In this document: positions 1 through 8,558 of the stretch, piece after piece | Numbering within the stretch: position 1 is the stretch's first letter | Layout: the number at the start of each line of letters is the position of its first letter | Assembly: GCF_900170025.1 (NCBI RefSeq) | Contig: NZ_FWEX01000006.1 | Coordinates: 2,965,837 to 3,029,836, forward strand | DNA from: Nitrospira sp. ND1 | GTDB lineage: Bacteria; Nitrospirota; Nitrospiria; Nitrospirales; Nitrospiraceae | Reading direction: 5' to 3' | Length of the DNA stretch: 64,000 nt | Made by a program: the position numbers and the translations under genes | The notes under the pieces: generated by a model | The model's input: only the letters and a program-made list of their open reading frames with translations | The model's database searches: none | Told to the model about the DNA's origin: nothing

Positions 1-689
1 GGTCGGCGGAGTTGCAGGAGTTCACTCAAGACAACAAGTTGCTCATCCGTGTGAAGGCGTCGACGACGATCGAGGAGAAGGTCGCCGAACGGGTCATGGC
101 AGTGTTCAGCAAAGAATTCCCCGCCAACAAGTTTGTGGTGGATTCCAGCATGGAAATCGGTCCGACGATCGGGAAGAAACTCCAGGAAGATGCGATGATC
201 GCGGTCCTCATTTCGTTCGTCGGAATCGTACTCTACATTGCGGTCCGGTTTGAGTTGCGATTCGGTGTGGCGGCCGCGTTGGCGACATTCCATGATGTGC
301 TGGCTGTGCTGGGTGTCTTTTATCTGCTGGATAAAGAGATCACGCTGCTGGTGATTACGGCGTTGCTGACCTTGGCAGGGTATTCGTTGACGGATACCGT
401 CGTCGTCTTCGATCGTATCCGTGAGAATTTGCGGACGCGTCGGCGTGAGGATGAAGCAACGATCATCAACCAGGCTATCAATCAGGTCCTAAGCCGCACC
501 ATCGTCACCAGTTTGACCGTGGTCATCGTGCTCATTCCGCTGGTGCTCGCAGGCGCCGAAGTGTTGCACGATTTCTCCCTGGCATTACTCGGGGGCGTGA
601 TGTTCGGAACCTATTCATCGGTCTTCGTGGCGAGCCCGTTGTTGCTGCTGTGGCCCGGCAGTGCCGGGGGGCTCATGAAGCGTCGCTAA
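1..689 (+). CDS. secF: SecF, protein translocase subunit (5' truncated)
   Basis: The reading frame is open from the first complete codon at position 3, so the gene starts upstream of the window and only its last ~228 residues are seen. SecF works with SecD in the inner membrane and uses the proton-motive force to help pull proteins through SecYEG. The visible part has the end of the periplasmic domain, then the SecF membrane core: an ISFVGIVLYIAVRFE helix, a helix with FHDVLAVLG, and the conserved GYSLTDTVVVFDRIREN stretch, which is diagnostic of the family. Two further hydrophobic helices and a short basic tail (MKRR) end the protein. SecD would be expected just upstream. Identification is firm; the truncation is a window edge effect. 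Confidence 0.93.
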   Translation, partial: SAELQEFTQDNKLLIRVKASTTIEEKVAERVMAVFSKEFPANKFVVDSSMEIGPTIGKKLQEDAMIAVLISFVGIVLYIAVRFELRFGVAAALATFHDVLAVLGVFYLLDKEITLLVITALLTLAGYSLTDTVVVFDRIRENLRTRRREDEATIINQAINQVLSRTIVTSLTVVIVLIPLVLAGAEVLHDFSLALLGGVMFGTYSSVFVASPLLLLWPGSAGGLMKRR

Positions 690-764
690 GCTCGGGTCGT
701 CCGAGCCTGGGCTGAGGCCTGTCTATTATCGTAAGAGGGCCGTTTGTCGGGGTAAGCCGCACCC

Positions 765-3700
765 ATGCTGTTCTGGAGCCGGTCTCACAGTCTCCAGCGA
801 AAGATCATCACGGCCATCGTGATGGTCGGCCTCCTGCCGTTGTGCCTCTCACTCGTCCTCACCTACATCGAAGAACGCCGAGCGCTTCGGGAAACGATCG
901 GGGCCAACTTTAAAGAGGTGGCGGTCGAGGCTGCCCGGCGAATTGAGATGCAGGTGACGCGCGGCGTCAACGAGGCGCAGCAACTCGCCGCCACACCCTT
1001 CCTGCGCACCTCGGTGACCGAATCCAATCGCACCTACCTGGACAAGGACGAAAAAACCGTCCAGTCTATGATCAAAGCCTGGCAACAACGGTGGCGTCAA
1101 CGGGACAAGCAGAGCGAGTTTCCGCTGTTCATCAACCGGATTGTGACCAACTATTTGATTCGATGGCACGATATCCGCAAGGCCGACTACGTGGGAATTT
1201 TTGTGACGGACAACCGCGGCGCCCTGGTGGTGAGTTCGATCCCGCAGGTCGAGTATTACCATGGCAAGGCGGCGTGGTGGCAGGCGGTCATGAAGCGCGG
1301 AACGGGCAAGGTGTTTGTCAGCGATATCTTCTTCGACCCTGCCTTCGGCACCCACGTGGTCAATGTGTCGGCCCCGATCATCGACGATGAACAACATGTG
1401 ACGATCGGTGCGGTCACGGTCCTGTTACGGCGGGATACCCTGTTTCATTCCGTGTCGGAAGCCACAGTGGGGCACACTGGGCATGCCATGTTGTTCAATT
1501 CGGACGGTGTTCCATTGATCTGTCCGGTTCTGGCGCCGGAAGAACATGCGGTGAAGCCTGAGCTGGTGAGCGCCATCAGCGCGAGTCCTGCGGGATGGAC
1601 CACGCTGGCCAATGATTCGCACGGGGGACAGAATTCGATCGTGGGGTTTGCGCCGGTTCGACTGGGGACTGAATTGACGCCGGATAGCCTGGGTGGCAAG
1701 CGCTGGGTGACATTTGTACGGCAGGACCCGGCCGAGTCCTATGCGCCGCTCTCGCGGCTCGTCGTGCAAGTGACGGTATATGGGCTGGGGGTGTTCGGTG
1801 TCCTGTTACTCACGGGCCTGACCGTCGCGCGACGCATCGCCCGTCCGATCGGACTGTTGCATGAAGGAGTGCAGCGGATCGGAAGCGGACGGTTGGATCA
1901 GCAGCTGGATCTCAAGACCGGCGATGAAATCGAACAACTGGCCGACGCCTTCAATAAGATGGCGGCGAACCTGCGCATCTCGTTCGAACAGATCGAGCAG
2001 CGGATGGAAGATGTCCGCCGGCTGGAGGCGCGGTATCGCGATCTCATCGAACATTCCCCGGAGATGATCTATCAGTTGAACAAGGCCGGCCAGTTTGTGC
2101 ATGTCAATAAGACCGGTCTGGACAAGCTCGGCTATTCCCTGGAGGAGATGCTTCAGATGCGCCTTTGGGATCTCGTTCCCAAGGGCCGTGAGGCGGAGGT
2201 GTTGGCCTATCTGGAGCGGTTGGTCTCGCAGGGGCGCAGCACGATAGAGACCGTGTTTGTGGCCGGGGACGGCCACCCGATCGACGTGGAAATTCATGCG
2301 ACGGCTCTATTCGAAAGCGGTGGCGGTCTGGTTCACTCGCGCGCGTTTGTCCGCGATGTCACGGAGCGGCGGCTGTTGGAGGCGCAAATCCATCAGTACA
2401 CGACCAGACTGGAACAGGCGGTCAACGAGCGCACCCGGCAACTGGTGGCCTCGCAAGAACGGTATAAGGCATTGTTCGACCTGGTGGCGGATTCGGTGTT
2501 TATGGTGGGGGAGGACGGCGTGATTGTGGCCGTCAACAAACGGGAAGAGCAGGCGCTGGGCTACTCGGAGCAACAGGTCGTCGGAAGCAGTATTCTCAAC
2601 GTGGTCGAACCGGTTCACCATGACGAGATGCGGGTGTTGTTGGAAAAGATCCGCGCGGGCGAGCGCCAGGTGCCGACCCAGGAAATCACCGTGCGCGATG
2701 CCACCGGCAGGGAAACGCCGGTGGAGATGGACCTGATTCTGGTGCGCGGCAGCGACCATACCTGGGTCATGGTCCAGTTGCGCGACATCACCGACCGGAA
2801 ACGTCTTGAGCGGCAGATGCATACCTACCAGCAGGAGCTGGAAGCGAAGGTCAGCGAGCGAACCCGCGAGATCGAAGAAACCAAGCAGTATCTTGAGAAC
2901 CTCCTGGAGAACGCCAATGACGTCATTTACACGCTCGATAGCGAGCAGTGTTTCACGTATGTGAACAGCAAGGTGCTGGCGTGGGGTTATGCCAAGGAAG
3001 ATCTGTTGGGGCGGCCGTATCTGGGGTTACTGTCGAAACGGCATCGTGGGCGCCGGTTGAAATCGACGCTGGATATCGGTGTAAAACAGGTCTATGAGGT
3101 CGAAGTGTTGACGAAGGCCGGCGAGCCGCGTTCCGTGATGGTCAGCGTCTCCCCGCTTCATGGCGTGGAGGGGGAGATCCTAGGCGTGCTGGGAATTGCC
3201 CGCGATATGACGGACACGAAGAAGCTGGAGCAACAAATCAGAAACTCCGAGAAGCTGGCGTCGGTAGGAAAACTGGCTGCGGGTGTTGCGCACGAGATCA
3301 ACAACCCACTCGGGGGCATTCTTAATTGTCTGTACAATATGCGGAAGGGAACCCTGTCGCCGTCCAGGCAGGAGGAGTACCTGGCGTCGATGGAGGATGG
3401 ACTGCGGCGGGTGCAACGAATCGTCCGGCAACTGCTCGATTTCTCGCAGCAACACAATCCGGAACTCGCACTGGCTGATATCAATCAAGTTGTCAATCGG
3501 GTATTGCTGTTGACGGACCACCTGTTTGTCCCCCACCGTGTGCAGCTGGAGACGGCGCTGTCGCCCGACATCCCGGAGTTGATGATCGATCGGCATATGA
3601 TGGAGCAGGTGTTGATGAATCTTGTGTTGAACGCCATTCAAGCGATGCGGACCGGTGGAGTCCTGACCATCCGTACGTCGATGGACGAGGCCCACTGCCT

Positions 3701-3941
3701 GGTTCGGATTCAGGATTCAGGCTGCGGCATTTCCTCCTCGGTGTTGCCGCGGATTTTCGATCCCTTCTTCACCACGAAGAATGAAGGAGAGGGCACCGGG
3801 CTTGGCCTGTCCGTCAGCCTGGGTATTGTGGAGCGGCATGGAGGAAGGATTTTTGTCGAGAGCGAAGTCGGCAAAGGGACCACCTTTACCGTCTCTATTC
3901 CGCTTGCGACGGAACGGCACGCCATCGGGAGGTTTTCGTGA
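765..3941 (+). CDS. Membrane sensor histidine kinase, dCache-HAMP-3xPAS-HisKA-HATPase
   Basis: A 1058-residue sensor kinase. A membrane helix lies at about residues 13-33, followed by a ~290-residue extracytoplasmic domain of Cache type, a second helix at about 330-355, and a HAMP linker. Three PAS domains follow (about 425-545, 570-685, 710-820), joined by coiled-coil linkers containing NERTRQL and SERTREIE. The phosphoacceptor box is VAHEINNPLGG with His843; the ATPase domain shows DSGCGIS and GEGTGLGLS. The kinase core is NtrB-like. The ATG start at 765 fits the hydrophobic N-terminus. The stop codon overlaps the GTG start of the response regulator (GTGA), so the two are translationally coupled and form a two-component pair. 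The signal is unknown; an extracellular small molecule is likely from the Cache domain, and the PAS domains may sense redox or energy state. Confidence 0.88.
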   Translation: MLFWSRSHSLQRKIITAIVMVGLLPLCLSLVLTYIEERRALRETIGANFKEVAVEAARRIEMQVTRGVNEAQQLAATPFLRTSVTESNRTYLDKDEKTVQSMIKAWQQRWRQRDKQSEFPLFINRIVTNYLIRWHDIRKADYVGIFVTDNRGALVVSSIPQVEYYHGKAAWWQAVMKRGTGKVFVSDIFFDPAFGTHVVNVSAPIIDDEQHVTIGAVTVLLRRDTLFHSVSEATVGHTGHAMLFNSDGVPLICPVLAPEEHAVKPELVSAISASPAGWTTLANDSHGGQNSIVGFAPVRLGTELTPDSLGGKRWVTFVRQDPAESYAPLSRLVVQVTVYGLGVFGVLLLTGLTVARRIARPIGLLHEGVQRIGSGRLDQQLDLKTGDEIEQLADAFNKMAANLRISFEQIEQRMEDVRRLEARYRDLIEHSPEMIYQLNKAGQFVHVNKTGLDKLGYSLEEMLQMRLWDLVPKGREAEVLAYLERLVSQGRSTIETVFVAGDGHPIDVEIHATALFESGGGLVHSRAFVRDVTERRLLEAQIHQYTTRLEQAVNERTRQLVASQERYKALFDLVADSVFMVGEDGVIVAVNKREEQALGYSEQQVVGSSILNVVEPVHHDEMRVLLEKIRAGERQVPTQEITVRDATGRETPVEMDLILVRGSDHTWVMVQLRDITDRKRLERQMHTYQQELEAKVSERTREIEETKQYLENLLENANDVIYTLDSEQCFTYVNSKVLAWGYAKEDLLGRPYLGLLSKRHRGRRLKSTLDIGVKQVYEVEVLTKAGEPRSVMVSVSPLHGVEGEILGVLGIARDMTDTKKLEQQIRNSEKLASVGKLAAGVAHEINNPLGGILNCLYNMRKGTLSPSRQEEYLASMEDGLRRVQRIVRQLLDFSQQHNPELALADINQVVNRVLLLTDHLFVPHRVQLETALSPDIPELMIDRHMMEQVLMNLVLNAIQAMRTGGVLTIRTSMDEAHCLVRIQDSGCGISSSVLPRIFDPFFTTKNEGEGTGLGLSVSLGIVERHGGRIFVESEVGKGTTFTVSIPLATERHAIGRFS

Positions 3942-5389
3942 AGGGCCTCAAAGTACTAATCGTTGATGATGAGCCGTTGATGCGGTTGTCCATGCTGGAT
4001 GCTTTGGAGGGCATCGGCTGTGAGGTCATGGCGGCCGCCACTGGAACAGAAGGGCTGACGATCCTGGGCACGCGTCAGTTTGATATCGTGATTACCGACC
4101 TGCGCCTTCCCGGCGCCGACGGACTGACGATTTTGAAGGCCTGCAAGGAGCGGAGCCCGACGACGGAAGTGATCCTGATTACGGCCCATGGGTCGGTGGA
4201 TACGGCGGTCGGTGCGATCAAGCTGGGTGCATACGACTACATCACCAAGCCGTTTCAAATGGACGAGCTGCTGCTGATTGTCGAGCGTGTCGGGAAAATT
4301 CTTGGATTGCGACGGGAAAATCTTGAATTGAAAGAGGTGCTGGAAGACCGGTTTAGTTTCGGCGGGATCCTCGGGTGCAATCATCAGATGCGGGCCCTGC
4401 TGGAGAAGATCAAGTTAGTGGCCGCAACCGATTCGCCGGTGTCGATTGTCGGGGAGCGCGGGACGGGTAAGGAGTTGGTAGCCCATGCCATTCATTTGAA
4501 TAGTCCCCGGCGCGATCAGCCCCTGATCAAGGTCTGTTGCGCGGACCTTCCCGAGGCGCTCCTGGAGGCAGAGTTATTCGGGCATGAAAAGGGCGCGTTT
4601 CCCGGGGCGCTGCGCCAACGACGTGGACGGTTCGAATTGGCGCACAAGGGAACCCTGCTTATTGATGATATCGATGCGGTCTCTCCAAATGTGCAGGCAA
4701 GGGTGTGGCGCGTGCTTCAGAATCGGCGATTCGAGCGTGTCGGCGGGCGCGAACACATCGAGGTGGACGTCCGGATCGTGTGTGCGTCCAAGGATGATCT
4801 GAAGGGGATGGCTTACCAGGGACGGTTCCACAAAGAACTCTCCGATCAGCTCACGGCCGTGCAGATCGTTGTGCCGCCATTGCGCGAGCGGCGGGAAGAT
4901 GTGCTGGTGATCGCCGAGTATATGCTGGAGGCGAGGTCGGCGGCTCTGGGCAAATCTCTCGACGGGTTTGCGCAGCCGAGTCGTGATCTGCTCCTGCACT
5001 ATTCGTTTCCCGGCAATGTCGGTGAACTGGAGCAGATGGTGGACCGAGCCGCCGCCTTGGGGCGGGACGGGGAATCGTTACAGCCGTGGGACCTGTGTGG
5101 CTTCCAGACCTGTCCCTATCTCGGCGGGTCACCTCAAGCAGGTTGCGGTTTTTGTTCGGAAGGACTGACGGCGATGGGTGAGAAGCCGGAGTCCACGGCT
5201 CCTGCCACGCTCGCGACGGCACGGGAGGCATTCGAGCGGGACTATATTGCCGCAGTTTTGAAACAGGTAGACGGCAGCCGGACGAATGCCGCCACGATCC
5301 TGGGAGTATCCCGAAAAGCCTTGTGGGACAAATGTAAGCGGTACGGTCTCTCCTCCGCCAAGGGTGAGGCGGAGGAGAAGGATGAGTAG
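3938..5389 (+). CDS. NtrC-like response regulator with altered sigma-54 loop (GAFPGA)
   Basis: A 483-residue regulator with the order receiver (1-120, phosphoacceptor Asp54 in VITDLRLPG, Lys in YITKPF), AAA+ domain (about 145-370) and Fis-type helix-turn-helix (about 430-475, with NAATILGVSRKALWDKCKRYGL). The AAA+ domain is degenerate where it matters. Walker A reads GERGTGKE (172-179). The sigma-54 contact loop is GAFPGA (219-224) instead of GAFTGA. The Walker B region reads LLIDDID instead of the usual LFLDEIG. A four-cysteine segment (C387, C392, C403, C406; spacing CX4CX10CX2C) sits between AAA+ and the DNA-binding domain and could bind metal or an Fe-S cluster. The GTG start overlaps the stop of the preceding kinase. 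It probably binds DNA and ATP, but classic sigma-54 activation is doubtful. Confidence 0.87.
   Translation: MKGLKVLIVDDEPLMRLSMLDALEGIGCEVMAAATGTEGLTILGTRQFDIVITDLRLPGADGLTILKACKERSPTTEVILITAHGSVDTAVGAIKLGAYDYITKPFQMDELLLIVERVGKILGLRRENLELKEVLEDRFSFGGILGCNHQMRALLEKIKLVAATDSPVSIVGERGTGKELVAHAIHLNSPRRDQPLIKVCCADLPEALLEAELFGHEKGAFPGALRQRRGRFELAHKGTLLIDDIDAVSPNVQARVWRVLQNRRFERVGGREHIEVDVRIVCASKDDLKGMAYQGRFHKELSDQLTAVQIVVPPLRERREDVLVIAEYMLEARSAALGKSLDGFAQPSRDLLLHYSFPGNVGELEQMVDRAAALGRDGESLQPWDLCGFQTCPYLGGSPQAGCGFCSEGLTAMGEKPESTAPATLATAREAFERDYIAAVLKQVDGSRTNAATILGVSRKALWDKCKRYGLSSAKGEAEEKDE
5349..5378. terminator. 11-bp hairpin at the convergent gene ends
   Basis: An 11-bp perfect stem (5349-5359 with 5368-5378, arms TCTCCTCCGCC and GGCGGAGGAGA) with an 8-nt loop lies inside the last codons of the response regulator. 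It is 12 bp before the end of the convergent WD40 gene. No T-run follows on either strand, so termination is inferred from position and stem strength only. Confidence 0.4.
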
Positions 5390-5390
5390 G

Positions 5391-6500
5391 TTACTCGGCG
5401 GGCTCCACGCCACCTTCCCAGAGCTTCACCGTGCGATCCCAGGAGGCGCTGGCCAGGCGTAGTCCGTCCGGCGAGAGGGCGATACCGCGTACCGCTCCGC
5501 CATGGGTCTTGTCGGTCCGGAAATTTCGGCCTGTGGCGATGTCCCAGAAGCGGATCGTGTTGTCATCCCCTGCACTGATGAGCACTTTTCCGTCTGGCGA
5601 GACCACTAACGACCGAACCCATCCATTATGCCCGCGCACGACGCGCAGTTCGTTCATCGTCGGCATCTCGAAAAAGCGGATTGTGTTGTCACGGCTGCCG
5701 GTGATCAGCATTTTGGCATCCGGCGTAAAGACCATCGCGCCGATCCAGTACTCCATCGGCTTCTGAAATCCTCCGTCGTCTTCGATGAAAAAGCCGCGGG
5801 TCTCCGTTGAGTCTTCGGCTGATTCTTCCCAATGGCCGTTATGGAGGATTTTTTCCTCTCCGCTCGGGAGCACCTCCCAGATTCTGATTTTGCCGATGTC
5901 GGACCCGCTGGCAAGGTGCACGCCATCCGGGGAAAATGCCACACAGACCGACCAGTGGTGATCGTATTGGTCTTTTCCCAGCAGGGTCATGAGGTCGGTG
6001 CCGGTCGTGACTTCCCAGATCTTGATGTCTTTATTGTGACTGCCGCGGGCCAGCATGAGGCCGTCAGGAGACAACGACAGGCTGCAGACATTGTGATCGT
6101 AGCGGGTAAATAAGAGTTTGGTCGGCTCGCCGGTTTTCGGGTTCCACAGGCGGATGGTTCGATCTTCGCTGCCTGAGGCCAGTGTGCGGCCGTCCGGCGT
6201 GAACACCAGGGCGCGAATGTCGGCGGTGTGGCCCCTCAGCGAACGCAGGAGTCGTCCAGTTTCAATGTCCCAGACGCGGACGTATCGATCGACGCCGCCA
6301 CTGACAATCGTTTGGCCATCGGGAGCGTAGGCGACGGACCAGACGCCGTGGGAGTGTCCCCGAAACGTCTTGAGTTCCCGAAGCCCTGCTTTCCAATATT
6401 CTAAATGGTCGACGGGAGGGGGGGGCTGTGCGGTTCCGCTCTGGCTGCTTGGTTGTCCGGTTGAAGGCGCGGTCAGGGGGGCGGTCGTTTGATTGCTCAT
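5391..6500 (-). CDS. WD40 beta-propeller protein
   Basis: A 369-residue protein with seven WD40 repeats, recognisable by recurring SPDGxxLASGSxDxTIRLW units (for example FTPDGRTLASGSEDRTIRLW and VSPDGKVLISAGDDNTIRFW), enough for one closed seven-bladed propeller. The first ~45 residues are low-complexity (T, P, Q, S) and no signal peptide is seen, so it is probably cytoplasmic. An acidic insert (EESAEDSTETRGFFIEDDGG) separates blades four and five. The start at 6500 (MSNQTT) was preferred over the longer frame to 6572 because the latter adds an unstructured leader. It is divergent from the HELLH protein gene at 6699. WD40 proteins of this kind act as scaffolds; the partner is unknown. Confidence 0.8.
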   Translation of the reverse strand: MSNQTTAPLTAPSTGQPSSQSGTAQPPPPVDHLEYWKAGLRELKTFRGHSHGVWSVAYAPDGQTIVSGGVDRYVRVWDIETGRLLRSLRGHTADIRALVFTPDGRTLASGSEDRTIRLWNPKTGEPTKLLFTRYDHNVCSLSLSPDGLMLARGSHNKDIKIWEVTTGTDLMTLLGKDQYDHHWSVCVAFSPDGVHLASGSDIGKIRIWEVLPSGEEKILHNGHWEESAEDSTETRGFFIEDDGGFQKPMEYWIGAMVFTPDAKMLITGSRDNTIRFFEMPTMNELRVVRGHNGWVRSLVVSPDGKVLISAGDDNTIRFWDIATGRNFRTDKTHGGAVRGIALSPDGLRLASASWDRTVKLWEGGVEPAE

Positions 6501-6566
6501 AAAAGTTTGTGCCTCGTCGCTGTGCTGAGCGGGGGCCATCGAGCCCCGGCCGGAACCCTCAACGGT

Positions 6567-6596
6567 TTGCAAAAATCGCTAAGGGGTTTGTATAAT
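6567..6596 (+). promoter_or_regulatory. Sigma-70-like promoter for the 6699 gene
   Basis: TTGCAA (6567-6572), an 18-nt spacer and a perfect TATAAT (6591-6596). Transcription would start near 6603, about 96 nt before the ATG at 6699. It would drive the HELLH protein and ferredoxin genes. Confidence 0.55.
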
Positions 6597-6698
6597 CGGC
6601 GGTCGTTTCGATGATCGTAAGAGAACGACTGGGAGCAAGTCAAGCACAGTACCCGTGCGGGTTTCATCCCTTCACCGAACCAGAACATGTGAGGTCTT

Positions 6699-7730
6699 AT
6701 GGCAACCGGAGTAGAAGTTTCCAAGCCGTCGATGGAGATCCGTTTTCAGCCGGCCTTACTGCAGGAAGTCATCGACTCCTTTATTGAAAAGACGGAGCGG
6801 GAAGGAGATCCGACCTACTACAAAGAGTTTCATGAACTGGCCGACCCGATCTATGAAAAGTTCACGCTGGACGATCGCGAGGCCGAGTTCAAGAAGCTGT
6901 ATCAGTATTTATTCGGTATCTGGGGGTTCTCCGATATCATCCGCGACGCGTTCAATGAATTCCCTGAGCTGAAGCAGCGAGTCGGAATCGTCCTGGTCAA
7001 GGGGGTGCTCAAGGAGGATCAGGAAGGGGTGGATGTCCTGCGCAAATGGGGCTCCGTCGAGCACGACCTGGCGAAGCAATTCGAGGAGAAGGGACTGAAG
7101 GGAGTCGGTATCAAGTTGATTCCGCGGCGGTTCTACGATCCGGCGTTGACGCGGTACTGTCGTCACGAACTCCTGCATATCCATGACATGCTCGACCCGG
7201 CGTTCGGGTACGATCCGGATACGCGAGTCGGACAGAATCCCGGCGAAGAAACGCTCATCCTGCACCGCTATCGTATTCTTTGGAATATCAGCGTCGATAG
7301 CCGCTTGATCGCTTCCGGGAAGGAGCCGATGCTCCAGAAGGAAGATCGTTTCAAGGAATTCCGGTCGTGGTATCGAAAGATTCCCCCGGCTCAGTTGAAA
7401 TCCGTATTTGAGGGGTTGTGGCAGACGAGCTATTTTACCCATTCCGAATTGGTGGAAATGGCCACTGACACCCTGCGCATCCTGGATCGCGCGGTGGATG
7501 TCGAGGGCGGAGAAATTCCGGAGACCACCAATAAGGTGATGCTCATGCCGGGGTTTCCTTGTCCGCTCTGCCGGTTCCCGACGTACACCTGGGTGGAAGA
7601 TATGGAAACCAAGCTGGAAAAATATATCTTGGACTTCATCCGCGAGAACCATCCAGGCTGGGATGTCGAGTACGGGGCCTGTGATCGTTGTGTAGAAGTG
7701 TACAAGTTACGGGCCGACGGTGTGATGTAA
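6699..7730 (+). CDS. Uncharacterised protein with HELLH motif and C-terminal CxxC pairs
   Basis: A 343-residue soluble protein without signal peptide or membrane helix. I do not recognise a named family. Two features stand out. First, an HExxH-type motif at 156-160 (YCRHELLHIHDMLD), the zinc-binding signature of metallopeptidases and some metal-handling proteins. Second, two CxxC pairs near the C-terminus (CPLCRFPTYTW and GACDRCVEVYKL), a likely zinc ribbon. It sits 12 bp upstream of a four-cluster ferredoxin and just before the TorD-like chaperone and NxrC genes, so a role in maturation of the Fe-S/molybdenum enzyme NXR is an attractive inference. The HELLH motif could be coincidental; no third zinc ligand was identified with confidence. 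Confidence 0.75.
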   Translation: MATGVEVSKPSMEIRFQPALLQEVIDSFIEKTEREGDPTYYKEFHELADPIYEKFTLDDREAEFKKLYQYLFGIWGFSDIIRDAFNEFPELKQRVGIVLVKGVLKEDQEGVDVLRKWGSVEHDLAKQFEEKGLKGVGIKLIPRRFYDPALTRYCRHELLHIHDMLDPAFGYDPDTRVGQNPGEETLILHRYRILWNISVDSRLIASGKEPMLQKEDRFKEFRSWYRKIPPAQLKSVFEGLWQTSYFTHSELVEMATDTLRILDRAVDVEGGEIPETTNKVMLMPGFPCPLCRFPTYTWVEDMETKLEKYILDFIRENHPGWDVEYGACDRCVEVYKLRADGVM

Positions 7731-7742
7731 GCGAGGTGCATC

Positions 7743-8348
7743 GTGGCCGCTGATCCTAAATACGGGCGTCGTGATTTCCTGAAAGACTCCGTCGTGTCGG
7801 TGGCGAAGGCGGCGCGGGAATTTGCCGCTCATAAGGACGCGCCCCGCGAGCAACCGGCCGCGCCTGTGCGAACAGACTGGCTGCGTCCCCCGGGTGCTGT
7901 CGATGAGGCCATGTTTCTTGAACGGTGCACACGCTGTAGCGATTGCATTGAAGTATGCCCGCCGGGAGCGATCGTGAGCGATGTGGCGAACGGTACGCCG
8001 GTTATTTTTTCGAATCAGGTCGCATGCGAATTGTGCGACGATTTTCCCTGTATTGCCGCCTGTGCGACCGAGGCGCTGCTGCCGGTTGCCGATTGTTTTG
8101 ACGTGCGGATGGGTGTGGCAGCGGTGTCGCACCGTGTGTGTACGGCGGGCCAGGGTTGTCATGCCTGTGTGTCAAAATGCCCTGTTGAGGCCCTCTCGAT
8201 GGATTTTCATGCGCTTCATCTGGTGGTGGCTCCAGAGCGGTGTGTCGGATGTGGTATGTGTGAGCAGATTTGCAAGACGGTCAATGATCGTATTGCGATC
8301 AAGGTGACACCGGCAAGAAACCTGTCTGCCGGTGCGCTGGGCTACTGA
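7743..8348 (+). CDS. NapG/NapF-like ferredoxin with four Fe-S cluster motifs
   Basis: A 201-residue protein with a twin-arginine-like start (YGRRDFLKD) and four cysteine clusters: CTRCSDCIEVCP, CELCDDFPCIAAC, CTAGQGCHACVSKCP and CVGCGMCEQIC. This is the layout of the NapF/NapG ferredoxin group, which handles electrons for, or helps mature, molybdoenzymes. The region after the twin arginines is only weakly hydrophobic, so export is uncertain and a cytoplasmic NapF-like role is possible. GTG start at 7743, with GAGG a few bases upstream. It lies 12 bp after the HELLH gene and shares its promoter, and precedes the TorD-like chaperone. Confidence 0.85.
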   Translation: MAADPKYGRRDFLKDSVVSVAKAAREFAAHKDAPREQPAAPVRTDWLRPPGAVDEAMFLERCTRCSDCIEVCPPGAIVSDVANGTPVIFSNQVACELCDDFPCIAACATEALLPVADCFDVRMGVAAVSHRVCTAGQGCHACVSKCPVEALSMDFHALHLVVAPERCVGCGMCEQICKTVNDRIAIKVTPARNLSAGALGY

Positions 8349-8446
8349 ATAAAGTGTGTGTTTACTCGTTCCGGAATGCGAAATGATCAGGCAGAGTAGT
8401 GAAACGTCGGCACTTGCGGCAAGGGCAAAGGAGAGAGAGTTCATGC

Positions 8447-8475
8447 TTGACATCCCTCCCTCCTTTACCTATCAT
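8447..8475 (+). promoter_or_regulatory. Sigma-70-like promoter for the TorD-like gene
   Basis: TTGACA (8447-8452), a 17-nt spacer and TATCAT (8470-8475), a near-consensus promoter. The predicted start is near 8482, about 77 nt upstream of the ATG at 8559. Confidence 0.6.
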
Positions 8476-8500
8476 ACGCCTCCTGTGCCGCAGGACTCAG

Positions 8501-8534
8501 ATGTTGCGTAGTGTGCGAAAAAAATGCGCAACAT
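8501..8534. repeat. Inverted repeat in the TorD-like gene leader
   Basis: ATGTTGCG (8501-8508) pairs with CGCAACAT (8527-8534) across 18 nt that include an A7 run. It lies between the promoter at 8447-8475 and the Shine-Dalgarno sequence at 8543-8548. It could be a leader hairpin or an operator. Confidence 0.4.
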
Positions 8535-8558
8535 GTTGAGGTGAGGAGCAAGATACGT

